This document shows positions 8,617 to 17,226 of a DNA stretch of 64,000 bases, one piece after another. Location: NCBI GenBank assembly GCA_023393165.1, contig JAEWMJ010000054.1:1-64000 (forward strand). Direction: 5' to 3'. The stretch is from Bacillota bacterium. GTDB lineage: Bacteria; Bacillota; Clostridia; Christensenellales; Christensenellaceae. Under the pieces are notes generated by a model. It ran no database searches. It worked only from the letters and a program-made list of their open reading frames with translations, and was not told the origin of the DNA. Each line of letters begins with the position of its first letter. Position 1 is the stretch's first letter. The position numbers and the translations under genes are program-made.

Positions 8617-9391
8617 GGATCTCACCTCTTAATTGATCGAGCTGCTCTTTTTTATCGGCGCTCCGCATAAACGTTTCGCCTATCAGCACCGCGTCGGCGC
8701 CGCATTCGCGCAGCGCCACAATGTCTCCGGGCGTCTTGATTCCGCTTTCGGAAACAAACAGGATGTCCTTGGGTACGTATTTCCGCAGGCGCAGGCTGTT
8801 TGCAATATCCACCTCAAACGTTTTGAGGTCGCGATTGTTGACGCCCACGATCCGCGCGCCTGCGGACAGGGCGGAGGCGATTTCTTCCCTGTCGTGCGCT
8901 TCCACCAGGCAGGAGAGGCCCAGGCTGTCGGCGATTTTGATATATCCGGCCAGTGTCCCGGTGTCAAGGAGCGCGCATATCAGGAGTATGGCGTCCGCTC
9001 CGATTGCGGCGGATTCCCAAATCTGGTATTCGTCCACAATAAAATCCTTGCGCAGCACGGGGATGCGCACCGCCCGTTTGATTTCGCTTAAATACTCGTT
9101 CCGCCCCAAAAAGAATTCGGGTTCGGTCAGCACGGACACCGCGTCCGCGCCCGCCCGCTCATATTCCTGCGCGATCTCAATATAGGGGAAATCCTGCGTG
9201 ATGATCCCTTTGGAGGGGGAGGCCTTCTTTACCTCGCAGATAAAGGAAATGCCGTCCGCGGAAAGAGACCGCTCAAAAGTAAACGGAAGGGGGGGAGGGG
9301 TTGTTTTTTTCCTGAGCTCCCCGGCAGGCGTTCTTTTTTTTGCTTCAAAAACCCTTGCCCTGGTCGCGTCCGCAATTTTCTCAAGAATCAT
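8606..9391 (-). CDS. trpC: Indole-3-glycerol phosphate synthase
   Basis: TrpC closes the indole ring of CdRP. The 261-residue TIM-barrel protein has FICEVKKASPSKGII with catalytic Lys residues (about 47-61), GADAVSVLTEPEFFLG (about 79-94), VLRKDFIVDEYQI (about 108-120), GVNNRDLKTFEVD (about 180-192) and the phosphate motif ESGIKTPGDI. The frame is open 12 codons upstream, but ATG 9391 matches family starts and is preceded by GAGGTGCGAC. It overlaps trpD by 11 bases. Confidence 0.96.
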   Translation of the reverse strand: MILEKIADATRARVFEAKKRTPAGELRKKTTPPPLPFTFERSLSADGISFICEVKKASPSKGIITQDFPYIEIAQEYERAGADAVSVLTEPEFFLGRNEYLSEIKRAVRIPVLRKDFIVDEYQIWESAAIGADAILLICALLDTGTLAGYIKIADSLGLSCLVEAHDREEIASALSAGARIVGVNNRDLKTFEVDIANSLRLRKYVPKDILFVSESGIKTPGDIVALRECGADAVLIGETFMRSADKKEQLDQLRGEIHEN

Positions 9392-10403
9392 GTCGCACCT
9401 CGTTTGAAAGCCGGATAAACCGGTCAAGCTGCCGCCTTGCCTTGCCGCTGTCGATGATTTCGCCGGCCATGCGCACGCATTCCCTGAGGGTTATATTGTT
9501 GTGGGACATATACAGGCAAAGCGCGGAATTCAGCGTCACGATGTCCCGGCGCGGCCCCTTGCCGCCGTTTAAGATATCCAGGGCTATTTTCGCGTTTTCA
9601 TCCGGATCGCCGCCGATCAGGTCTGATATGCCGCACCGCTCAAATCCGAGCTGCTCGGGAGTCAGGAAGAAGCTGTTCATGCTGTTTCCGTTCACTTCGC
9701 ATATGGTTGTGGTATCCGTCAGGCTGACTTCGTCCAGTCCGTCGTGGCCGTGCACCACCATGGCGCGGCGGACCCCCAGGTTGGAAAGAACGTTTGCCAG
9801 CGGTTCCACGAGGCTTTCGTCATATACGCCTAAAAGCTGCATATTCGCGCCCGCCGGATTGGAGAGCGGCCCCAGTATATTGAATATCGTGCGGACGGAA
9901 AGTTCCTTGCGCACAGGCGCAGCGTATTTCATAGAGGAATGGTATACCGGGGCAAACATGAAACATATCCCGATCTCCCGCAATATTTTTTCGCTTTGGG
10001 AAGCCGAAAGGTCGATCTTAACGCCCAGGGCTTCCAGAAGGTCGGCGCTGCCGCATTTGCTGGAAACGCTTCGGCCCCCGTGCTTTGCCACCGGAACCGC
10101 GCCTGCGGATATCACGAATGTGGATACGGTGGAGATATTGAAAGAATTCAGCTCGTCTCCGCCTGTGCCCACAATATCCAGCACATCCATGCCGGGCGTC
10201 AGTTTCCGGCATTTTTCCCGCATCACCATCGCGCATGCCGTGATCTCGTCTATCGTTTCACCCTTTATCCGCATGGCGGTCAGGAAGGATGAAATCTGCA
10301 CGGCCGACGCGCGGCCTTCCATGATCTCCATCATGACCTCCTTGGCTCTTTCCAGAGACAGGTCCTTTTTATTCAACAGATCGTAAATCGCCTGTTTAAT
10401 CAT
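9381..10403 (-). CDS. trpD: Anthranilate phosphoribosyltransferase
   Basis: TrpD transfers phosphoribose from PRPP to anthranilate. The 340-residue protein has the PRPP-binding DIVGTGGDELNSFNISTVS (about 79-97), the KHGGRSVSSKCGSADLLEALG motif (about 106-126) and the late VVHGHDGLDEVS (about 215-226). TrpD is separate from TrpG here, unlike the enterobacterial fusion. Its start overlaps the trpG stop by four bases (ATGA type), so translation is probably coupled. Confidence 0.96.
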   Translation of the reverse strand: MIKQAIYDLLNKKDLSLERAKEVMMEIMEGRASAVQISSFLTAMRIKGETIDEITACAMVMREKCRKLTPGMDVLDIVGTGGDELNSFNISTVSTFVISAGAVPVAKHGGRSVSSKCGSADLLEALGVKIDLSASQSEKILREIGICFMFAPVYHSSMKYAAPVRKELSVRTIFNILGPLSNPAGANMQLLGVYDESLVEPLANVLSNLGVRRAMVVHGHDGLDEVSLTDTTTICEVNGNSMNSFFLTPEQLGFERCGISDLIGGDPDENAKIALDILNGGKGPRRDIVTLNSALCLYMSHNNITLRECVRMAGEIIDSGKARRQLDRFIRLSNEVRHDS

Positions 10404-10981
10404 GCCTCATTACCTCCAAGCTTTAAAAAATTCCGGATAATAACCATCCCATTTTGCGTAAGGACGGATTCCGGGTGGAACTGGAGTCCGTAAAGATCCG
10501 CATCCGCGTGCTTCACACCCATTACTTCGCCGTTTTCGTCCTCGGCGATCACCAGCAGTTCGTCGGGCAGGGTATCCCTTTTCGCACATAGAGAGTGGTA
10601 CCGCGCCGCTTCTATGATGGGAGGCAGTCCGCGGAATACCGGGCTGCCGTTTGCGATGTGGATTGCGCTTTTTTTGCCGTGCATCAGTTTTTTGGCGTAG
10701 GTGACGGTGGCCCCATATGCTTCACATATCGCCTGGTGCCCAAGGCATACGCCCAGGATAGGCGTTTTTCCTTTAAAATGCCGTACCGCATCCTCGCAGA
10801 TCCCGGCGTCGCACGGCCTTCCGGGTCCCGGGGATATCACGATGTGGGACGGATGCAGGTTTTCAATTTGGGCAAGAGTCATTTCATTGTTTCGGATTAC
10901 CCTGATATCCGGATTGATCATTCCGATAAACTGGTATAAGTTATAAGAAAAACTGTCATAGTTGTCTATCAGCAGTATCAT
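10400..10981 (-). CDS. trpG: Anthranilate synthase glutamine amidotransferase subunit
   Basis: TrpG is the class I glutaminase that supplies ammonia to TrpE. The 193-residue protein starts MILLIDNYDSFSYNLYQF and contains the oxyanion segment ISPGPGRPCDAG (about 54-65), the nucleophile elbow LGVCLGHQAI with the catalytic Cys (about 79), and the His-Glu pair in LYGLQFHPESVLT (about 168-180). The frame extends 20 codons upstream, but ATG 10981 begins the conserved strand. It overlaps trpE by four bases. Confidence 0.96.
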   Translation of the reverse strand: MILLIDNYDSFSYNLYQFIGMINPDIRVIRNNEMTLAQIENLHPSHIVISPGPGRPCDAGICEDAVRHFKGKTPILGVCLGHQAICEAYGATVTYAKKLMHGKKSAIHIANGSPVFRGLPPIIEAARYHSLCAKRDTLPDELLVIAEDENGEVMGVKHADADLYGLQFHPESVLTQNGMVIIRNFLKLGGNEA

Positions 10982-12444
10982 GCTTCCACCTCCCCGGACG
11001 CCCGCAGGGCGTTTGCCATTGCGTGCGCCTTGTTCTGGCATTCAATGAATTCGTTTTCAGGCACGCTGTCCGCAACGATACCCGCGCCCGCCTGCACGTA
11101 CACCTTGCCGTTTTTGCTGCATGCCATGCGGATGGCGATGCACAGGTCCATGTTTCCGGCAAAATCAATATATCCGATCGCGCCGCCGTATACGCCGCGC
11201 TTTAATCCTTCCAGTTCGTCTATGATTTCGCAGGCCCTTATTTTGGGAGCGCCCGAAAGCGTTCCGGCGGGCAGCACGGCGGATACCGCGTCGAACGGAT
11301 CCAGGCCGGACCTGAGTTTTCCCGTTACCTTGGAGGTGATGTGGGATACGTGCGAGAACCGCAGCACCTTCAGGTAATCCAGAACCTTCACGCTGCCGAA
11401 ATCGCTGATGCGGCCCAGGTCGTTACGGCCGAGATCCACCAGCATATTATGCTCGGAAAGTTCTTTCTCGTCCGCCAGAAGTTCGGCGGTCAGCTTTTCG
11501 TCCTCCTCGGACGTGCGTCCCCTTTGGCGCGTACCTGCGATGGGGAAGGTGGAAAGGTTTCCGTCCACCAGCGAGAGCAGGGTTTCGGGAGAAGCGCCCG
11601 CAATCTCCATATCCTCAAAACTCAGGTAAAACATATAGGGGGAGGGGTTGATCGTGCGCAATACCCGGTAGGTGTTGAGAAGACTGCCGCTGAAATCCGC
11701 TTCCAGACGGTTGGAAACCACCGCCTGAAAAATATCCCCCTCATAGATGTGCCCGCGAACTTTTTCCACCATGCCGCAGTATTTTTCCTTTGAAAAAACC
11801 GGCCTGAAATCGGACAGCAGGCCGGACGGCTCGCTTTGCGTTTTGCTCCCGCCGTTTATCATGCGGGCGATGGCGTCAAGTTCCGCGCCCGCTTCGCGGT
11901 AGTTTGCTTCCAGACCGTCCGTCTTTATGTTGATGATCAGTATGATCTTCTGGCGCAGATGGTCGAAAACAATGACCTTGTCAAACAGCATCATATGGAA
12001 ATCGTCGAATCCGACCGGATCGTTCCCGGTCAAACGCAGTGATTTTTCATTGTATTTTATATAGTCGTAGGAAAAATACCCTACAAATCCGCCGGTAAAC
12101 GGGGGAAGGAAATCAAAGCGCGGCGGTTTGTATTCCGATATGATCCGGCGCAGAAGGGCGTTCGGATCGCCTGTTTCCGTCGTTTCGGTCCCGCCGTTTA
12201 TAACGGAGGCCACGCCGTCCCTGAGGCGAACGGACAGGCGCGGGTCGAACCCGAGAAAGGAATACCGTCCCCACTTTTCGCCGCCCTCTACGCTTTCCAG
12301 CAGATAACACTTTTTGCTTTTTGCCCTTAAGGCTTTTAATACCTCAATGGGCGTTCTTACATCCGACAACAGTTCCCGGCTCACAGGTATCACGCTGTGA
12401 TGATCCCTCATAGCCAGGCATTCGTCCAGTTCCGGTCTTACCAT
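10978..12444 (-). CDS. trpE: Anthranilate synthase component I
   Basis: TrpE makes anthranilate from chorismate. The 488-residue protein contains the tryptophan-feedback element CYLLESVEGGEKWGRYSFLG (LLES box, about 45-64), so allosteric inhibition is likely kept, and the chorismate-binding core: DIFQAVVSNRLE, PSPYMFYL, GASPETLL, PIAGTRQRG, DLGRNDLGR and GTLSGAPKIRA. ATG 12444 follows TTGGAGGTAAAACC; the longer open frame upstream is part of the T-box leader and is not coding. It is the first structural gene of the trp operon. Confidence 0.97.
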   Translation of the reverse strand: MVRPELDECLAMRDHHSVIPVSRELLSDVRTPIEVLKALRAKSKKCYLLESVEGGEKWGRYSFLGFDPRLSVRLRDGVASVINGGTETTETGDPNALLRRIISEYKPPRFDFLPPFTGGFVGYFSYDYIKYNEKSLRLTGNDPVGFDDFHMMLFDKVIVFDHLRQKIILIINIKTDGLEANYREAGAELDAIARMINGGSKTQSEPSGLLSDFRPVFSKEKYCGMVEKVRGHIYEGDIFQAVVSNRLEADFSGSLLNTYRVLRTINPSPYMFYLSFEDMEIAGASPETLLSLVDGNLSTFPIAGTRQRGRTSEEDEKLTAELLADEKELSEHNMLVDLGRNDLGRISDFGSVKVLDYLKVLRFSHVSHITSKVTGKLRSGLDPFDAVSAVLPAGTLSGAPKIRACEIIDELEGLKRGVYGGAIGYIDFAGNMDLCIAIRMACSKNGKVYVQAGAGIVADSVPENEFIECQNKAHAMANALRASGEVEA

Positions 12445-12485
12445 GGTTTTACCTCCAATCAAAAAAATCCAATTAAAAACAAAAA

Positions 12486-12520
12486 ACCCGCCCAAGACAA
12501 ATAGTTTTGCCAAGGACGAG
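12486..12520 (-). terminator. T-box regulated terminator hairpin of the trp leader
   Basis: On the minus strand GTCCTTGGCAAA pairs with TTTGTCTTGGGC with one two-base mismatch, followed by GGGTTTTTTG. It lies directly after the T-box sequence and before trpE. The upper strand of the stem sits next to the T-box bases that would form the antiterminator, as in other T-box leaders. Confidence 0.8.
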
Positions 12521-12770
12521 TGCATACACCCGCGGTGCCACCTTGATTTGCGAAATAAAAATATTCCGCACGCTCTTAAGAATACCATCATATTCTCCGC
12601 AACTGACGTGTGCGCTACGTCGCGGAATACTCGGATAAGATCCTTTGTTCCGCGCCCTCAGTGGTCCATTTGATGCACTGCGTTGTACGGGGATCCCAGC
12701 TGCTCCCGCTCTCTTGAACTGCACATGCACCGTTATCTCCACATCAACGGTTTAGGCGATTTAGTTTTGT
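12521..12770 (-). promoter_or_regulatory. Tryptophan T-box leader (tRNA-Trp-sensing riboswitch)
   Basis: The minus strand carries the T-box consensus AAGGTGGCACCGCG (12544-12531), which pairs with uncharged tRNA acceptor ends. Upstream lies a stem I region with the AGAGAGCGGGAGCAGC segment and, opposite, AAATGGACCACTGAGG, in which TGG (12668-12666) is the probable Trp specifier codon. Low charged tRNA-Trp would favour the antiterminator and transcription of trpEGDCFBA. The specifier assignment is by position and fits the downstream genes; stem boundaries were not computed. Confidence 0.88.
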
Positions 12771-12772
12771 AT

Positions 12773-12801
12773 ATTATATAGTTTCCCTTTTAAAAAAGCA
12801 A
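12773..12801 (-). promoter_or_regulatory. Promoter of the trp operon
   Basis: On the minus strand TTGCTT (12801-12796) and TATAAT (12778-12773) are separated by exactly 17 bases. Transcription would begin about ten bases before the T-box leader. Confidence 0.75.
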
Positions 12802-12831
12802 CAGTTTTTATATCTTTGGGCCCGGCTTTAT

Positions 12832-13413
12832 TTACTTTGAAAAGTTTTCGTCCGGATGAAGGGGATTTGTCTTCATCAGCTGGTCGACTTCTTCATACCC
12901 TTCGGGGTACGCAAAATTATATCTTGCCGGGAGCGCAAATACATATCTGGAATTGCGTCCAAGCTCGCTTGGGCCGATGGGCGCTGCGCCGATATGGAAT
13001 TTGTCCTGATGCAGGCCGTCCCATTGGGCCAGGGTGAAAATCATGATGGGGATATCCTGCCTGAGGGTTTCCTCAGTCCATGCCGGATGCCGGATACTGA
13101 TCTGCGGACCGGTCTCGACGGTTTTTTCACCGGCAGCTTCATCCGCGGCAAGGCCCTCCCATTTGTCCGTTATTATGGTATAGTTCTTCCAGCTTTCGGG
13201 CAGCGTAAACGTAAAACCGTAGTCTGTATTTTGGTAAGCGAGCGCCTGGGACGGGGCAGGGGACTCCGGGGAAGCCGCGTTTATCGTGGTTGTGGGCGTG
13301 GGACTCGGCAATATCGTCTGCACAGACGACTGCGGGCTGTTTTCGGACCCTCCGCAGGAGATCAGGGTAAATACGGCTGTCAAAACAAGCGCGGCGGCTA
13401 AAATCTTTTTCAT
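12832..13413 (-). CDS. Hypothetical lipoprotein
   Basis: This 193-residue protein has a lipoprotein signal peptide (MKKILAAALVLTAVFTLISC, lipobox LISC with Cys about residue 20), then a Ser/Pro/Thr-rich linker of about 40 residues and a globular domain beginning YQNTDYGFTFTLPESWKNYT. That start resembles PsbP/DUF-type lipoprotein domains often found on Gram-positive surfaces, but I do not recognise a named family with certainty. ATG 13413 follows GGAGGCAAAT; the frame upstream is open but unsupported. The gene stands alone upstream of the trp promoter. Confidence 0.8.
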   Translation of the reverse strand: MKKILAAALVLTAVFTLISCGGSENSPQSSVQTILPSPTPTTTINAASPESPAPSQALAYQNTDYGFTFTLPESWKNYTIITDKWEGLAADEAAGEKTVETGPQISIRHPAWTEETLRQDIPIMIFTLAQWDGLHQDKFHIGAAPIGPSELGRNSRYVFALPARYNFAYPEGYEEVDQLMKTNPLHPDENFSK

Positions 13414-13513
13414 ATTTGCCTCCTTATTATTTTCCGATATTAGGCTTTGCCGATCGAAAAATATTATACCCCTCAATTAAGTCCTTGTTGAATCCGGGCC
13501 TGCATGGAGGCGA

Positions 13514-14125
13514 TCATTTTATAAACGAACCGTTCCAGATGATTTTTCTGGCAAGTTCCAGATAGTCTCCGTCAAACAAAAAATATTCCTGCGTTACCAA
13601 AACGGCAATGCCGTGAGCCAGGCCCCATGTCGCCAGTATCAGTTCGTCTGCATTGTCCCGGCCCGACGCTCCCGTTTTTTCCGCCTGATATTGCCTGACC
13701 GTTTCCACAAGGGTTTTATACGGCTGGCTCATATGATATACCAAATCTTTATCCGATGGAAATTTCTTATTGAAGTCGCTGAAAAAAAGGAACTTCATAT
13801 ATTCGGGATTTTCCACAAAAAATTTAACATATAAAAAAGCCATTTCCTTCAGCTGGCTTTCCAGATCTTTCGGGTACTTGCTGACCGCCTCTTTTAAAAT
13901 GTGATCAAATTTGCAGTTTACCTGGTCCAGGATTGCGGCAACCAGGCTGTCTTTATTTTTAAAATGGCGGTAGGGCGCCGTATGGCTGACGCCGCAGGCC
14001 TTGGCGACTTTTCTCAGCGAGAACTTTTCGTACCCCTCGGACGCCATGATCCTGATGCTGTTTTCTATCATTTCTTCCTTGAGATTCTTGTGATGATACC
14101 CTGATTTGCCCAAATTCCGATTCAC
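13514..14125 (-). CDS. TetR-family transcriptional regulator
   Basis: This 203-residue regulator has an N-terminal TetR helix-turn-helix (MIENSIRIMASEGYEKFSLR, then KVAKACGVSHTAPYRHFKNKDSLVAAIL, about residues 19-68) and an all-alpha ligand-binding C-terminal part that resembles the TetR_C WHG-like group. It has its own strong promoter at 14149-14177. The next genes are an unrelated lipoprotein and cysK, so the target is probably itself or remote. Ligand unknown. Confidence 0.88.
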   Translation of the reverse strand: MNRNLGKSGYHHKNLKEEMIENSIRIMASEGYEKFSLRKVAKACGVSHTAPYRHFKNKDSLVAAILDQVNCKFDHILKEAVSKYPKDLESQLKEMAFLYVKFFVENPEYMKFLFFSDFNKKFPSDKDLVYHMSQPYKTLVETVRQYQAEKTGASGRDNADELILATWGLAHGIAVLVTQEYFLFDGDYLELARKIIWNGSFIK

Positions 14126-14148
14126 CCTTTCGTAAAAAGCATGTACGT

Positions 14149-14177
14149 ATTATACCATCTGCATGTATTGTTTACAA
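14149..14177 (-). promoter_or_regulatory. Promoter of the TetR-type regulator
   Basis: On the minus strand TTGTAA (14177-14172) and TATAAT (14154-14149) are 17 bases apart. The spacer and flanks contain repeated CATGTA/CATGCA words that could be an operator, but the repeat is loose. Confidence 0.65.
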
Positions 14178-14319
14178 TGAACCCCCTTCAAACGATGACC
14201 GTATCCGATAATGCGCAGACGTAAAAAACCGCGTCACCGGGTCGTACATTCCGGAAAAATCCGAAGCGTCATAGTCGTAAATAATGAAGGCTGCATGCAT
14301 ATAGGTTTGCCTCCGTATA

Positions 14320-15231
14320 TCAGGTTTTGCCGAATGATTCAAAAAGCTTGGTGCTCAGATATTTTTCGCCCCTGTCCGGAAAAATGCAGACAATAACGCC
14401 GTGATCGAACATTTCCGCGACCTTGAGGGAAGCGAGCATGGCCGCGCCCGAAGACATCCCGCAGAAGATTCCTTCTTCCCGGACGATCCGCCTCGCCATA
14501 TCAAACGCTTTTTCCGAATCGATCATAATGGATATGTCTATTTTGCTCGGGTCGTAAATTTCCGGGACAATCGCTTCTTCCATGTTCTTGAGTCCCTGTA
14601 TGTAATGCCCCTTTACAGGATGCGCCTCAACGATGCGGATATCCGGATTGAGTTCCTTCAGCCTCCTGGCGGTGCCCATAAGCGTGCCGGAAGTGCCCAG
14701 CGCGGAAACAAAATGGGTGACCCTTCCGTCCGTATCCCGGATGATCTCCTCGGCTGTGGTGGAGTAATGCGCAATCTTGTTGTAGCGGTTGGTGAACTGG
14801 TCGGGCATGAAATATCTGTCCGGTTCCTGCGCAACGCGCCGGCGCGCTTCGCGGATCGCGCCGTCCGTTCCCTGGCCGGCTTCCGTCAGGATAATCCTGC
14901 CGCCGAAAGCTTCTATCATTTTTCTGCGTTCCACCGACACGGCGCTGCTCATGACGATCTCTACGTCATAGCCCTTGACGGCGGCTATCATCGCAAGCCC
15001 GATGCCCGTATTTCCCGAAGTCGGTTCAATAATGGTTTTCCCCGGCGTTAGTGTTCCTTCCGCTTCCGCCTGCTCGATCATTTTAAGCGCGATCCGGTCC
15101 TTGATGCTTCCGGTCGGATTTGTGCCTTCAACCTTTGCAAATATTTCTATGCCTTTCTTGGTACAGAGCCTGTTGATCCGGACAAGCGGCGTGTTCCCGA
15201 TTGTATCCAAGATGTTTTCATACACTCGCAT
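14320..15231 (-). CDS. cysK: Cysteine synthase (O-acetylserine sulfhydrylase)
   Basis: This PLP enzyme replaces the acetyl group of O-acetylserine with sulfide to give cysteine. The 303-residue protein has the family start YENILDTIGNTPLVRINRL, the PLP-lysine motif NPTGSIKDRIALKMI (Lys about 43), the PTSGNTGIGLAMIA substrate loop (about 66-79), the phosphate loop ALGTSGTLMGTARRL (about 172-186) and GMSSGAAMLA near the end. ATG 15231 follows TTAGGGGG and a good promoter. Cystathionine-beta-synthase-like members cannot be fully excluded. It is about 30 kb from the encapsulin/desulfurase genes, so no operon link exists. Confidence 0.93.
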   Translation of the reverse strand: MRVYENILDTIGNTPLVRINRLCTKKGIEIFAKVEGTNPTGSIKDRIALKMIEQAEAEGTLTPGKTIIEPTSGNTGIGLAMIAAVKGYDVEIVMSSAVSVERRKMIEAFGGRIILTEAGQGTDGAIREARRRVAQEPDRYFMPDQFTNRYNKIAHYSTTAEEIIRDTDGRVTHFVSALGTSGTLMGTARRLKELNPDIRIVEAHPVKGHYIQGLKNMEEAIVPEIYDPSKIDISIMIDSEKAFDMARRIVREEGIFCGMSSGAAMLASLKVAEMFDHGVIVCIFPDRGEKYLSTKLFESFGKT

Positions 15232-15255
15232 GCGCAAAAACCCCCTAACAATTTC

Positions 15256-15283
15256 ATTATAGTCTGCCAATACAAAAATTCAA
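15256..15283 (-). promoter_or_regulatory. Promoter of cysK
   Basis: On the minus strand TTGAAT (15283-15278) and TATAAT (15261-15256) are 16 bases apart, about 25 bases upstream of the cysK start codon. Confidence 0.7.
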
Positions 15284-15304
15284 CCGCTATTCAGAATCAG
15301 CGGT
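15283..15304 (-). terminator. Probable terminator after the DUF3795 gene
   Basis: ACCGCT and AGCGGT form a six-pair stem with a ten-base loop; on the minus strand TTGAATTTTTG follows. The U tract overlaps the cysK promoter. Confidence 0.5.
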
Positions 15305-15361
15305 AAAATAAAAACACTCCTTTTATTTTATAGAGCTGCGCGGGGGTTTGATACAGAAAGA

Positions 15362-15769
15362 TTATTTATTGCAATTCAAGCAGGTTTCCCGGTGAACACA
15401 GAGAGGCTGGCCGCATTCTCCGCAAGTATACTTTGTCCGTTGGTTATTCAGGAAGGTATCCATACCCGAATCCCTTATTTGCTCCAGATTTTCTATCATG
15501 CTCATACCGTATTTTAAACGGTACCTTTTATCCAGCTGTTTCAGACGCGTACAGGGGAATTTTAAACACTCCCAGCATAAATTTGTACCGCTGTTTTTTA
15601 TGCCGTCACAGTTTTTTATTGTGCAGTTGGCGCAATGGGCGGATTTTCTTTCGTCCGCGCCGTTGCATCCCAGGCACTTGTTGCGTTCGCGCTGGTATGC
15701 ATAACATAATTCGCAGTTCATCCCGCAGGGGGCGATGAGGCCGGGATCGGCAAATGATTTGCTTTCCAT
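15362..15769 (-). CDS. Cys-rich DUF3795-type protein
   Basis: This 135-residue protein has about 18 cysteines arranged in pairs: CGMNCELCYAY (about residues 15-25), CLGC, HCANCTIKNC, CWECLKFPC and, at the end, CGECGQPLCVHRETCLNC, which is rubredoxin/zinc-ribbon-like. The pattern fits DUF3795, a family of small metal-binding (Zn or Fe-S) proteins of unknown role in anaerobes. The start at 15769 is the only ATG before the conserved block. It stands alone on the minus strand. Confidence 0.8.
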   Translation of the reverse strand: MESKSFADPGLIAPCGMNCELCYAYQRERNKCLGCNGADERKSAHCANCTIKNCDGIKNSGTNLCWECLKFPCTRLKQLDKRYRLKYGMSMIENLEQIRDSGMDTFLNNQRTKYTCGECGQPLCVHRETCLNCNK

Positions 15770-15833
15770 ACAAATAAGCCTCCGGTATTTATTTAGCTAT
15801 ATCTGCCATTTAGATCATTATACAAAAAACAAA

Positions 15834-15912
15834 CCCCCGGCGCAACGCCGGAGGCTGAAGTTTTATTACGGTTCGTCCGCGTAAAGACCGGATCCGGTTT
15901 TACCATCCCGTT
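15834..15912. repeat. Duplicated 3' end of the MBL-fold gene, degenerate copy
   Basis: This segment matches 17131-17226, which spans the last 16 codons and downstream hairpin of the MBL-fold gene. Identical blocks are CCCCCGGCGCAACGCCGGAG plus GCTGAAG, TACGGTTCGTCCGCGTAAAG and GGTTTTACCATCCCGTT. This copy has lost about 15 bases in the middle and one base in the coding part, so it no longer encodes the C-terminus. The lipoprotein gene at 15922-16878 lies between the copies. Confidence 0.85.
15837..15851 (-). terminator. Terminator after the AT-rich lipoprotein gene
   Basis: CCGGCG and CGCCGG form a six-pair G/C stem with a three-base loop. On the minus strand it is followed by GGGTTTGTTTTTTG. 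The same hairpin occurs after the MBL-fold gene (17134-17148) with a poorer U tract. Confidence 0.65.
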
Positions 15913-15921
15913 AAATTATTT

Positions 15922-16878
15922 TTATTTAGAGATGAAATTCTCTACATCATCTGTACGAATATCAATATAGTCATCCTTGCTATTAGCTCTCACAAGTCGT
16001 ATATACATGGGATTTTGGTCTTTGCTTCCGCCGCCTATAAGCAGATAAAAATCGTCATCTATGTCATAACGTAAAATATATAATCCACTGCCAACATCTA
16101 TACTGTCATATTTTTCAAAATCATCCCACGAGAGGGAATCTTTCTTTTGCGCCAATTCTGTTACGACATCCAGAGAAAGTTTGATTTTTTCTCTTCGGAA
16201 GAACTGCCATTCGTTATTCATCATAACAACAATACCATCTTTGTAAAAGGCATATTCCGAACCTATGCATCCAAAATTACTTTGGGCATTTTCTGATGGA
16301 ATTTCTGTAGCATCTACTTTTGATGTGATTGCACCAATGATTGCTGAATCGTGAATTTCAGCCGATATTTGCTTACCTGTATCGAGGTAAAGCGCATCTT
16401 CGACCATTACCATCGGAATCCTATCCCACTTAATTTGGTCCTCATTAGTATATGACTCCAATTCACCTTCTTCAAATGGGTCTGTTGGATTTGAAATCAC
16501 ATACCATTTATCTCCAACTAAGACATAACACTCTTTTTCTCCGTTAATGATATATGAAAACTCTGTATAATTGTCTTCCATATTAAAACCATAAACTTCT
16601 CCACCGTCTACATCGCCCGGTGTTGAGCCATCTTTATAAACTTTGTATTTCATAGACAAATTAGAAGCCCATAGTTTCAGTTCATCCAATTTAGCGCCGT
16701 CAATGGTGTATTCGGTTTCCTTACCGCTAAGAATATGTGTCACTGTTATTTCTGTGATTTCTTCTGGAATTAAGGCTGCAAGTTTTTCTCCAGACTGATT
16801 ATCTTTGCCACACCCCGCTAGGAGAAAAAAGACTGATAATACCATAGAAAATAAAAAAAATATATTATATTTCTTCAT
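15922..16878 (-). CDS. Hypothetical lipoprotein, AT-rich
   Basis: This protein of 318 residues starts with a lipoprotein signal peptide ending in LLAGC (Cys about residue 23). The mature part is acidic and mainly beta-predicted by eye (EITEITVTHILSGKETEYTI and a repeated FSYIINGEKECYVLVGDKWYVI style), with no family I recognise. ATG 16878 follows AAGGAGTATGCCAAG. Its base composition and codon choice are clearly more AT-rich than its neighbours, and it is bracketed by direct repeats derived from the MBL gene's 3' end, both of which suggest recent acquisition. It is probably cell-surface attached. Confidence 0.8.
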   Translation of the reverse strand: MKKYNIFFLFSMVLSVFFLLAGCGKDNQSGEKLAALIPEEITEITVTHILSGKETEYTIDGAKLDELKLWASNLSMKYKVYKDGSTPGDVDGGEVYGFNMEDNYTEFSYIINGEKECYVLVGDKWYVISNPTDPFEEGELESYTNEDQIKWDRIPMVMVEDALYLDTGKQISAEIHDSAIIGAITSKVDATEIPSENAQSNFGCIGSEYAFYKDGIVVMMNNEWQFFRREKIKLSLDVVTELAQKKDSLSWDDFEKYDSIDVGSGLYILRYDIDDDFYLLIGGGSKDQNPMYIRLVRANSKDDYIDIRTDDVENFISK

Positions 16879-17130
16879 CTTGGCATACTCCTTCATTCAT
16901 CTCAAACCTGATTTTTCATTTGTATAAATATAGACGAAATTTCTTTAAGAACAGTTCCGCTTTATCATTGTTATTCTACCACATAAGCTTATAAATTACC
17001 GCCTTATCTCCGTTACTTTCCGCGCTCCCCTTTCGGAATATCCAAATGCCTGGATTTTTCCAATACCCGTATCAAGAAGATTCGTGATTATGAGTAAGCG
17101 CTCTGTTCGTTAAAGTCAAAATCAAAGCAG

Positions 17131-17226
17131 CCCCCGGCGCAACGCCGGAGGCTGAAGATTTAGTCAGGTCTTATCCGTTTACGGTTCGTCCGCGTAAAGG
17201 CCGGGATCCGGTTTTACCATCCCGTT
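17131..17226. repeat. 3' end of the MBL-fold gene, parental copy of the direct repeat
   Basis: This is the intact partner of 15834-15912. It covers the hairpin CCGGCG-CAA-CGCCGG and the last codons of the MBL gene. The two copies are in the same orientation and about 1.3 kb apart. Confidence 0.85.

Noticed and set aside
14320..15231. cysK as a partner of the encapsulin system
   Set aside because: The two loci are about 30 kb apart on opposite strands; no linkage can be claimed from this window.
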